DNA of 64,000 nucleotides from Chaetoderma sp. LZ-2023a. Its lineage: Eukaryota > Mollusca > Caudofoveata > Chaetodermatida > Chaetodermatidae. Position numbers and translations under genes: made by a program. Within the stretch, counting starts at the first letter, position 1, and the number at the start of each line of letters is the position of its first letter. The stretch spans positions 86,523,023-86,587,022 of the forward strand of contig CM067373.1 in NCBI GenBank assembly GCA_034401795.1. Reading direction: 5' to 3'. Below are positions 24,301-36,300 of this stretch, one piece after another. Below the pieces are notes generated by a model that saw only the letters and a list, made by a program, of their open reading frames with translations, was not told where the DNA came from and made no database searches.

Positions 24301-27300
24301 TAATTGGTTATTAGATCTAGCGGGATCATAAAGGATTAGATTGATACGTTATTGGTCAGGCTAAGAAAGTCCAGATTTGGCTAATGAAATCCCAAAATAG
24401 GCTAATTCACTGGCTAATGATTTCAAATGAGTAGGTCGGTCCCCGTACGTCACATTTAGGGCTGTTCGGATAATCGATATTTCAGCGATAGTTGATTATT
24501 TTTGCTGGCTATTATGTGATCGAGTGTTAAATTAAATAATCGAAAAAATTGATTTAATCGAGCAAAAATCGATTATTTATTCTAATCAGGTATGATTTAG
24601 TGTTTTCACTTCAAGAGTATACTTACCTCCCAAACACTGATATTACCAAATATCGACTTTCACTCAATAAACACTTAGATTAAGAAAGTTAGGTGCCTCT
24701 AATGAGCAGGTAGTTAGATGACAGTCAGGCGGATGCCAGCTCCAACTTCCGCACATGCGCAGACTAGTACTTCCTCTTTTCCAATTTATTGGCAAAGAGA
24801 CTCATGCATTACTTTTTCTAAGAGTTTTCTGCTATTTCTCATCACTTACTGAATTTATTAATCATCTGGGATCATGTCCGAGCATGGGAAGTCACCAGAG
24901 AGGGCCCAAGACCAAGTCAACAGGTGAATTCTATTTCCGAAAAAGTTGGTCCCGATTCCAGGATGATTCATAATAAGGAAAAATTAGTTACCTCCGGGAT
25001 GTAGAAATTGTTTGAGTGTAGCTTTCGTGACCATTTCGGCCACTTCTTCAGCACTAACTGATGGTCGCTCTGGTCAGTTCTTGTGGAGTCACGTGGCAGC
25101 ATGGACTGGTAGACTGCTGGTATACGGTATCCCTCGTCTCTGCTCACTCAAACAATTTCTACATCCCGGAGAGGTAACTAATTTTTCCTTATTATAGGTG
25201 AATTCTAATACATATTTGTCTAATTTAGCATTTTAGTCTCGGTGTAATGTGTTTCCGGGACTCGTGATTAGACGTGATAAGCACCCAAAAAACTGGTTTA
25301 TTTCTATATGGCACTATGAAATACTAATCTCTCTTTGTGTTTGTGTCCACCGGTATCTATCTATGATTGAGAAGGACAACACATCATCAGAGGGTTTGTT
25401 TTCTCTCCACCAAGGTTCCATATCCTACCTGTACTAACAATGTTAGAAAGAACTAATACATTTCACTTCAAGAGTATACTTACCTCCCTAATACTTTTGA
25501 TATTGCTAAATATTGGCTTTCACTCAATAAACACTCAGATTTAAAACAGTTAGGTGCCCCTACTGGGCAGGGAGTCAGAGCGTAGTCTGGCGGATGCCAG
25601 CCCCACCACCGCGCATGCGCAGACTAGCACTTCCTCTTTGCTAGATTATTGGCAGAGAGATCACACATGTCTTTTTGTGCAAAAGCTTTTTCTTACTCTT
25701 AAACTGTTTAAGTGGTGTTATTTTGGAGTGATAGTCACTGATTTGGATGGCAGGAAGGATCACTTCGCCAAAGGGGGACTTAGGACCTTTAAATCAGGTG
25801 ACTTCTAGTAAAATTAGCGAGTTTTTCTTCCCGGTGTATTGTGTTTCCGGGACTCGCGTTTACCGTGATAAGCGCCTTGGTTAGTTGGTTTATGTCAACT
25901 CGGTGCTACCTAAGGCTAATTTCTCTTTCTGTTTATGTCCACAGGTCTGTATGACGCTAGGTGGTGGCATCACAGCAGCAGAGAGTTAGTTTTCTCTCCA
26001 CCATGGTTCCATTTCCTACTAACACTGTTAGGTTATCTAACCAAATGAAAAATTATGTCCAGTGAGTTGGAGGCCTAGTATAAAGGTCTTCTCACTTTGC
26101 CCTCTTGATCCAATTCCTTCCCCATGAGGTGGAGAGAGTTAAGAGGCGTGCAGATGGTGGAGTTCTCCGGTTCGTCACGTTGGATGGTTTGTCTATACAA
26201 AGTGTCAGGTATCTAGTTATTGATAATGTGGTGATGTTAATTATAGTAAGCAAAGGGAGATAATTAACATTTTTGCCAGAAAAGAGTTATCTATATGTAT
26301 CTGATGGTTGTGTAGTCGACGTATCCATTCAGCATACAATTCGTCCTTGCACTTGGATGTTTTGTTGGGATCGAATTTTTCCTGTCACGGGATTAATGAC
26401 GTCATAATCAGCCTGGCTATGTATTTATCAGCAATTCAAGTCGCTATGCTGGTTTCTGATGTATATTGATCTTTATGATCGTTTTCCTTCTCTTTGAGTT
26501 GGTTTGAGTGTCTAAGCTTAACTAGTTTGCTCATACTCCTCGTCCTTTGCCCTGTTTCAGGGACCGGGTTGCGCGTCCTGTGGACGTTTTCTACATGATA
26601 AGTTCTGGCCTCATCTTTGCTATCAATGTAGCCCTTGTGGTCCCTTGGTTAATTGTGACATATGTAAGCACTGGGGGGGCGAGTTAATGTCCGAATTCTT
26701 GTGCTTACAGGCGACGGACAAGGTGGTAGAGGAGGAGAAGAAGAAGAAGCGGAAACGAGAGGTTGTAAGTAGGAAGGGTAAGGGGAAGGTCTCGTCCGCG
26801 GTGGATATGGAGGCCTTCCGGACCGAGATGTTGGGAGAGATGAAGAGGACAATAAAGGATTTGGTTCCAGGGTTGCTTCGTGGCATGCTTCCTGGACCAA
26901 ATTCTTTACTGTCCTCATCATCGGCTTCGGAGCAGGTAATCCCCGCCTCTGGATCGGTTTTCCTTAGACCGCTTCCGTTGTTCGACGATTCAGAGGTGGC
27001 CCCATTAAAGGGGGCGTTCCACGACCCTGGCAGCAGGCTTATTGCCGCGCCGAGAGGGGACCGTGGACGGTTGTCGCTGGAACCCGCGGGCTGCTTATCA
27101 GTCCAGGGGTATCCGCACGCCGCGGTGGCCAGTACCTCCTATGGCATCGTTCCTGGTCAGCCCGGGTTAGCTCTCTTTGCTGACCCGGGGTCTAATCTTT
27201 CTGACCAGGGTGATGAGGATTACCTGCTAGGGTCGCCGTCTGACGACGTGGACATGGATGAAGACGTTTGTGCACCCCTCGCGGGGAATACAGGCGGCTT

Positions 27301-30300
27301 CTTCCACGGTTTTACTCACCCTGGAGTAGAGTCCGCGGCTCAGGTGGTGGCCCAGGGCGCTGCTGATGGCCAGCGGTACCGCATACCTCGGCTTGCCGAG
27401 GGTGTTGCTGGTGCTGGCCGGGCCCGTGGTGGGGCGGTATATACCCCGTGCTCTGCCACGGTGCCTGCTCCTGGTCAAACCAGTGATATTGTCATGCCGG
27501 TGCTGTCAGGCCCGCATGTTTTCCCTGGCTTGCCAGGTGTATCAGCGTACCCGCCGTCAAGCTCTGCTGCTTGCGCTCAGGAGGAAGACGAAGGACCCCA
27601 TCTTGTAGAGCGCTCGCAGTTAGCCACGGAGGAGGATTGGTCTGACGCTTGCCAGTGGTTGGTGAGCGTTAGGCCTGATCTGCCCGTGGAGCAGTCGGCT
27701 AGCCAGCGTGACCACAGGCCGTGGTTAGCTGGGAAACCGACTGCTAACGCTATGCCTTCTCTGCCGCTGGCGGAGCATGTCGTTGACATGTTCAAGGCGG
27801 CGGAGTCGTCCATTAAGTCGAGTGGACGTCTCGCGAAGGCCCCTCGCGAGGTGGCCAGGCGTTGTCGCATCGTGCCCCTGGATTACCAGCGGTATGGTGT
27901 GGTACCCAAGCCCAGCGTGGATGACCGCGCGGCTTTGGGTGAGGATGCGCGGCCAGGCTCCCGTTCTGACACGGGGGTCTTGTGCTCGAACGCGTTGCGT
28001 TCGGCGAATACCGCGTTGCGTGATGCGGAGGAGAGTGGGAGGGCTTCGATTGCCGCTCTGTCCCACGTCTCCCAGCTGTTACAGGGGGTAGTAACGGCAT
28101 CCGCATCGCGCCAGCCAAGTCCGGTCACGGTCCAGCGAGCCATCCAGGATGGTATTAACCTGGCGCTGGACTGTATGACTCGGGCGGTGACCAGGAGTGT
28201 CCGGGCAAGACGCACGTTTGCCCTGGACAATCTGTGCCCGTCTCAGGACCTGTACAATAGGCTACTGCGTACGCCTATGACGGGTCCTGGTCTTTTTGGA
28301 GGTGAGGGATGTCGACACCTCCAGGAGACGGTCACCCTGGTGAATAACCAGAGGGCGCTGCGCGAGCAGTTTGAGGTGCTGCGTCGTGCTAACGTTCGCG
28401 CCGCGGCCCCTGCGTATCGTCCCCTGCAGGCTCGAGGTGGTGCTGGCCAAGTCAGAGGCCAGCCACCGTCGCAGCGTCGGCCTCGGCCGCGTGCGATTCG
28501 GCCAGCAGCGAGGGGGGCGCAGGTTCCTCAGGCGCCGTCAGCCAGGCAGCCGCCCGCGCACCAAGGTGCGCGCGGGGCGGGGCGGGGCGCGCGAGGATCT
28601 GGGCGTGGTTATCGGTCCTGACAGGACGCTTACCGCGGTAAGAACCACTCCGGTGTGTATGGCGACGGAGACAGTGCCGCTCTTGCATGCCTCGTGTCCA
28701 CCGCGGTCCCTAGGTGGACCGGTGGGAGGCCGGCTAGCCGACCACATGCAAGAGTGGGAACGGTTAACTCAGGACCGTTTAGTCTTGCGATGGCTTTCCG
28801 TCGGGTATCATCCAGAGTGGATGACAGGCCCGCCGTCGCGACTGTCTCGAGTGCCAGTCTGGACTCCCATTCCGAGAGATCCAGAGCAAAGGTTGTGTAT
28901 CGAGGAGGAGATAAATTCCCTCGTACAAAAGGGAGCTATTCAGCCGGCACAAAGGTGTCCGGGCTTCTATTCAACCCTGTTCTTAGTAACAAAACGCACC
29001 GGAGGGTGGAGACCGATTCTCAACCTCAAGCCATTGAACAAGTTCATCGAGACGCCCAGTTTCAAGATGGAAACGGTGCGCTCGGTGTTGGCGGGGTTGG
29101 AGAGGGGGATGTGGACGGCGTCGATAGATTTGAAGGACGCTTATTTCCACATCCCCATCCACGGGAGTTTCTGTCGCTTCCTGAGATTTGCATTCCAGGG
29201 CAGACAGTGGGAATTCAGGGTGTTGCCCTTCGGAATTTCCACGGCTCCTCGGGTTTTCACCCGTGTGGTTCTTGCGATCACAGCATACCTCCGCAGGAGA
29301 AGCATAGCAGTCCACACGTACATAGACGACTGGCTGTTGAAAGCGCACACCCGGGAAAGTTTGTCGGCCAATCTGGAGATTGTTTTGAAAACTCTCACAG
29401 ACTTAGGCTGGATGATCAATTTCCCAAAATCAGAGCTGACTCCATCCCAGAAGTTTGTTTACCTGGGGATGTTCTTCGATCTAGAGACAGGATATGTTTA
29501 TCCTACTCAGGAGAGAGTTCAGAAACTCATCTCATTAATTCAGTCAGTGTGCGACAGTCGTCATGTCCTGGCACGGGTTTACTTGAGAATGCTGGGGTTG
29601 ATGGTTTCATTGGAACCAGTCATTCCTCAGGCCGCCTTACGCAGGCGGCCGATCTAGTTATTTCTCATGACACAATGGACCCAGAGTACAGGTTCGCTGG
29701 ACTCGAATGTGTCAGTGTTGGCGCCTCTGATTCACCACCTGCAATGGTGGTTGAATACAGAGAATCTCTTGCCGGGGGTTTTGCTAACCCCTCCCCACCC
29801 TCAGGTGACTGTGTATACAGATGCATCGATGGAGGGCTGGGGAGCTTGCCTGGAAGAGTCCACGATATCAGGGCTTTGGAATCTGGAACAGTCAAAGGAA
29901 CATATAAATCTACTGGAGCTAAAAGCAGTAGTCCTGGGCCTGGAACATTTCTTACAGAAAGTTCAGGGCAAGATTGTTCTTATTCGTTCAGACAACTCAA
30001 CAGTTGTGACTTACATAAACCGCCAGGGCGGAACGAAGTCGCCCAGTCTCTGTATGATGACATGGAAACTGCTTTGTTGGTGTCTGGATCACCAGATTAC
30101 CTTGAAAGCAGTTCATATTCCGGGAAGGTTAAACCTGCTAGCAGACTCATTGAGCCGAAGGATGAGTGTTTTACCCACGGAATGGCAACTAAATCAATGT
30201 GTGGCGGATCGTCTGTTCAACCATTGGGGGAAACCCAACATCGATTTGTTCGCAACGAAGAAGAATGCGAAGATGACGACGTACGTCTCTCCGATTCCGG

Positions 30301-33300
30301 ATCCAAGCGCTTTCGCAACAGATGCGTTAGCTATCAGCTGGGGGAGAATGTATGCATACGCATTCCCTCCAGCAATCCTGATTCCAAAAATTCTTCAGAA
30401 AATCAGACAAGAGGAATGCCAAGTGCTTCTGATCGCCCCGGATTGGCCAAGCCGATCATGGTATACGGATCTGCTGGACCTTCTGGTCTGCAATCCGGTT
30501 CCTCTGCCTCTGATGGACGATATTATCTTCCAGGGCAAGGCCCTTCACAACAATCCGTCAATGTTCAGATTGACTGCGTGGATGTTGTCAAGGAATCTAG
30601 AATTAAGGAGGGCTTTTCTGAGCAAGCAGCCATGTTTATGGCCAAAGCCAGGAGGGGGTCAACCTCCAGAGCATATAATTATAAAATCAACAGATTTGCA
30701 GAATGGTGCTCAAAAAGATGTATTGATCCAATGGATTCATCTATTCAAGTAGTAGCTGATTTCCTCTGTCACCTCTATGATGCCTATAGCCTCAAGCCTA
30801 ACTCTATTGCTGGTTATAAGTCAGCATTAATGTCTGTTATTCCTTGCTTGGCTAAGAGGGGAAGTGATGAAGTAAATACATTAAATGTATTAATTAAAGG
30901 CATGGGCAATCTAAGACCAAGGAATCCACCTGTGATTCCGTCTTGGAGTTTATCGCTAGTGCTTCAAGTACTAGGTGATAAGCCTTTTGAACCACTTAGT
31001 TCCATTTCTATGAAACTATTAACACTGAAGACTGTGTTTTTAATTGCTGCGGCCTCGGCTAGGCGTAGGAGTGAAATTCATGCCTTATCAGCCGAGGATG
31101 ACCGTTTTGTGGTTTCAGGGGAAGGCCTTAAGCTGCTACCTAGGATTAATTTCTTGGCTAAAAATCAGTCGTTGAAATATCCAGGTCAACCTATTTTTTT
31201 GCCTGCTTTAACTAGATATGATCCTAATTCTAAAGCATGGTGTCCCGTCCGGGCGCTGCGCCGGTACAAACAACGTACGGCGGAGTGGCGCACCGACCAG
31301 TCAGCGTTATGGTTGTCATATATTGAACCCCATGGCAGGGCTTCTAAGGACACCATTTCCAGGTGGATTGTGGAATGCATTCAGTTTTGCCATAAATCCG
31401 CCACCGGGAAGCAGGTTGACGTGGCCAAGGCTCACAGTGTCCGCGGCGTAGTGACATCCACGGCCCTATTTAATGGGGTCCCTGTGGATGATATTATGTC
31501 GGTGGCTCAGTGGCACTGTGAGTCAAGTTTTACAGACCATTATCTCCGTGACACCTCTAATCCTCTCGCCTTGTCGATTTTGAAAAAATAACTCGGCTTA
31601 TATTTTTTGAGGAGGTTTTTTCCTCATTACTTATATATTTCACAATTAATTTATGGAAACACCCACTTTTTTGGGCCTGCATCAGTCTTTACCAATGGGA
31701 AGATGATGTCAGCAGCCATTTCAACAAGGTCAGTCTTGTTCATGTGTTGTCCGTTGTTGATTGTATTGTCACGATTACCCGTTATTAATATGGTGATGGT
31801 TTGTGTATTTGTGTGGTTCATTGTTGAGAGTTACGAAAATGGAGCTTTTTCGTCTCTGTCCTGTAGTACATGGCACTTGTACGTAGAGAGCATATAGGAC
31901 ATTGAGGTCAGTCGATTCTTCCTCCCAGGAAGGAGGGGGGGGAGCGCATATGACATTCGGTCATCTCTCATACATCGGTGGTGTTATCCGATGGTTAGTC
32001 AAATCCTGACTGTTTTTTCTTACAGTTTCAGAAGTTTAAGTGCCTTAAACGCAGAAAAGCGTATAGGGATGAGCTGGTCTTTTGACCTTGCCTCCCTCCC
32101 GCCAGATTCACTTTCGAATTCTGGCAATATCAAAAGTATTAGGGAGGTAAGTATACTCTTGAAGTGAAATAAACGAAATCTAGGATTTCTTTTTTCACGA
32201 GAGAGTTGATACTTACCTCCCTAGATACGGACCCGGCCTCTCCACCCCACAGAGGCTCGGTCTTCAGGCTCTTAATAGTTGCATGTGTGTCAGCCAATAA
32301 TCTAGTCAGAGGAAGTGCTAGTCTGCGCATGCGCGGTGGTGGGGCTGGCATCCGCCAGACTACGCTCTGACTCCCTGCCCAGTAGGGGCACCTAACTGTT
32401 TTAAATCTGAGTGTTTATTGAGTGAAAGCCAATATTTAGCAATATCAAAAGTATTAGGGAGGTAAGTATCAACTCTCTCGTGAAAAAAGAAATCCTAGAT
32501 TTCGTTTAAAATCTATGCCCAATGAGTTGGAGGCCTCGTAAGAAGGTCTTCTCACTTTGCCTTCTTGGTCCACTTCCTTCCCTTAATGGTGGAGAGAGTT
32601 AAGAGGTCAGAGAGTTTGGTGGAGCTTCCAGTGCATTAGATCGGATGGTTTGTCTATGCTAAAGACGCAGGTATTCTAGTTATGATATTAGGCACTTCAA
32701 TTATTTTTGAAAATATTTCAGAAATCTGCTGCCATCTTATCATTGTATATCTGATGTTTGCATAGTCTGTCCCTACTATCCTTTTCCAGTTAGATGTTCT
32801 GGATATGAATACAATTCGTCCTTACACCTGGATTTTGTTTCGGGTCGGATTAACTTCTTGTTTTTGAAGTTATGACGTCATAATGAGCCTTGCACTTTAT
32901 TAACAATTGTAAAGTTTTGTCCAACGCTGGTTTACTTATTAGTTAGTGGTCTTTATGGCTACCTTCCCTCTATCTTATTTTGGTTTTGAGTTACTAATTC
33001 ATTAACTAAAATTCTCATTCTCTTCGTCTTCTGGCCTTTTTCAGAAGCCTGGTTGCCCTACTTGTGGAAGGTTTTTGAAAGAAAGATTCACCCCACATTT
33101 ATGTTTCCAATGCAGTCCTTGTGGCCCATTGCTAAACTGTGACATCTGTAAAAAGTGGGTGGGGGGGGCGGCGAGCTAATGTCTGAGTTTCTATCAGTAC
33201 AGGCCAAGGAGAAGGCGATAGAGGAGGAGAGAAGAATGAGGAAAGAGGTTCTTGGTAAGAAGGGTAAAAGGAAGGCCTCATCCACCATGGATATGGAGGC

Positions 33301-36300
33301 CTTCCATGGTGAAATGATGGGAGAGATGAAGAGGACAATTAAGGATTTGGTTCCTGAGTTGTTTCGTGGCATTCTTCCTGGACCAAATCCTTTATTGTCG
33401 TCATCTTCTGCTCCGGAGCAGATAATCCCCACCTCTGAATCGGTGCTCTGTAGGGACTTACCAGTTTTCATCCAAGATTCAGAGGTGGCCCCATTAGAGG
33501 GGGCAGTCCACTATGAGGACACTGGCAGCAGGCTTTCCACGCCGGTTGTTCGTGGACAGGTGTTGCTGGAGCCTGGTGCCTGCTTATCAGGCCAGGATTA
33601 TCCGCACCCTACAGGTACCACTTCCTCCTATGGTACCTTTCATGGCCTGTCCGGGTTAGCATTCTTCGCTGATCTGGAGTCTAATCTTTCTGGCCAGGAA
33701 GAAGCGGATTTTCCGATGGGTTCCCCTGGTGCCGTGGACATGGACATTGAGTTACATGCAGGGAGCACGGGTGACATTTTCCATGCAATACCACGGCGCC
33801 TGCTCCTGGTCAAGCCAGTCAGTTTAGCATGCCTGCTCTTTCAGGCCTGCATGCTTTCTCTGGCTTGCCAGGAGTATCAGTTCCTCCAGCCATGTTCACG
33901 CCTGCGATTGCTCAGGAGGATGACGAAGGCCTACGCCTTGTTGAGCATTCGCAGGTAGCCACAGGGGAAGACTGGTCTGACGCTTGTCATTGGCTAATAA
34001 ACGTCAGGCCAGGACTGGCTGTGGAACAGTCGGTCAGCCAACGGGACCAGCACCCGTGGCTGGCAGGTAAGCCGACTACTGCCATTATACCATCTCTGCC
34101 GCTGGCAGAACATATTGTAGATGTGTTTTCAGCGGCAGAGACGTCCATGCGCGAGGTGGCGAAATGATGTCGCATCATACCTGAGGAGTATCGGAGGTAT
34201 GGTGTGGTGCCTAAGCCAAGCGCGGATGACGAGGATATGCGGCCAGGCTCCCGGTCTGAGAGTTGTGCTCGAACGTTTTGCGTTCGGCAAATACCACGTT
34301 GCGCGATGCGGAGGAGAGTTCGAGAGCATCTATTGCAGCGCTTTTGCACGTCTCCCAGCTGTTACAGGGGGTAGTAACAACATCCGCATTGCACCAGCCT
34401 AGTCCAGTAACAGTCCAGAGACCATCCAGGATGGTATTAACCTGGCTCTGGATTGTTTAACCCGGTCTGTGACCAGAAGTGTCCGGGCGTGGCGCACGTT
34501 TGCCTTAGACAACTTGTGCTCGTCCCAGGACCTGTTTAATAGTCTGCTGCGTACGCCTATGACAGGTCCTGGTCTCTTTGGAGGTGAGGGATGTAAGCAC
34601 CTCCAGGAGACGGTCACCCTGGTCAATAACCAGAGGGCGTTACGCGAGCAATTTGAAGTGCTCCGCAGAGAGTGCGTTTGTGCAGCTCCCCCTGCGTATC
34701 GTCCCCTGCAGGCTCGAGGTGGCGGTGGCCAGGTCAGAGGCCAGCCACCAGCGCAGCGCTGGCCAGCAGCGAGGGGACTGCAGGCTCCTCCAGTGCAGCC
34801 AGCCAGGCAGCCACCTGCGCACCGAGGTGCACGCGGCGCGGACCGTGGTGTGCGAGTATCTGGTTGTGGTAATCGTACCTGAAGGGTCGTTTACCACGAT
34901 AAGAACCACTCCAGTGCTTATGGACCAGGAGACAGTGCCACTTGCGCTACTTATGACCACCTCTCTCCCTAGGTGGTCCAGTGGGAGGCCGGTTGGCCCA
35001 ACACAAGCATGAGTGCGAGCGGTTAACTCAGGACCATTTAGTCTTGCGATGGCTTTCAGTCGGGTATCATCCCGACTGGATAGCAGGTCCGCCATCACAG
35101 CTGTCTCTGGTTCCAATCTGGACTCAAAATCCAAGAGATCCAGATCAACGGTTGTGTATAGAGGAGGAAATAAATTCCCTCATACTGAAAGGAGCAATTC
35201 AACCGGCACAAAAGTGCCCAGGCTTCTATTCAACTGTATTCCTAGTGACAAAGAGAACTGGAGGGTGGAGACCAATTTTCAACCTCAAGCCATTGAACAA
35301 GTTCATAGACACACCGAGTTTCAAATGGGGACAGTGAAAATGGTGTTGGTAGGGTTGGAGAAGGGGATGTGGACAGCATCAATAGACCTGAAGGATGCTT
35401 ATTTCCACATTCCAATAGCAAGGAGTTTTCATTGGTTCCTGTGGTTCGCATTCCAGGGCAGACAGTCGGAATTCAGGGTTTTACCCTTTGGAATTTCGAT
35501 GGCTCCTCGGGTCTTCACCAGGGTGATTCTTGCTATAACAGAATACCTCCGCAGGAGAAGCATAGCAGTCCACACGTACATAGACGACTGGCTATTAAAA
35601 GCACACAATCAGGAAGGTCTATCAGCAAATCTGGAGATAGTTTTGAAAGCTCTCACAGACTTAGGCAGGATAATTAACTTTCAAAAATCAGAACTGACTC
35701 CATCCCAGAAGTTTGATTACCTGGGAATGGTCTTTGATCTAGAGATAGAATATGTTTATCCTACTCAAGAGAGGGTACAAGTACTCATCTCATTAATACA
35801 GTCAGTGTGCAACAGTCGTCATGTCCTGGCATGGGTTTACTTGAGAATGCTGGGGTTGATGGTTTCTCTGGAATCTCCTGGCGGGGGTGACGCTAACCCC
35901 TCCCCACCCTCAGTTAACAGATGCATCGATGGAGGGGTGGGGAGCTTGCCTGGAAGAAGCCACAGTATCAGGGCTTTGGAATCTGGATCAGTCACAAGAA
36001 CATATCAATCTACTGGAATTGCGAGCGGTAGTCCTGGGCCTGGAGCATTTCATAGAGAAAGTTCAGGGCAAGATTGGTCTAGTTCGATCAGACAACTCAA
36101 CAGTAGTGACTTAACATAAACCACCAGGACGGAACGAAGTCTCCCGGTCTCTGTATGATCACATGGAAACTGCTTTGCTGGTACCTGGATCACAGGATCA
36201 CCTTGAAAGCAGTTCATATTCCGGGAAGGTTAAATCTACTAGCAGACTCATTGAGCCGAAGGATGAGTGTTTTACCTACAGAATGGCAACTAAATCAATG

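Larger units (their letters stand above)
25461..32508 (+). mobile_element. DIRS-B: near-complete DIRS element, 7.05 kb, nested in DIRS-C
   Basis: It has the same ends, ITRs and internal complementary region as DIRS-A. Its length is 7048 versus 7051 bp and similarity is very high by eye (roughly 98%). It is inserted in the 5' intron region of DIRS-C: the left flank ends ...CTAATACA and the right flank AAATCTATGCCC continues DIRS-C text. Gag and recombinase are open; ORF2 has one nonsense codon. It is probably a young insertion. Confidence 0.92.

Noticed and set aside
24468..24600. hAT-like element suggested by GGGCTGTTCGGATAATCGAT
   Set aside because: I could find no matching inverted end or 8-bp duplication; the ATCGAT-rich text alone is insufficient.
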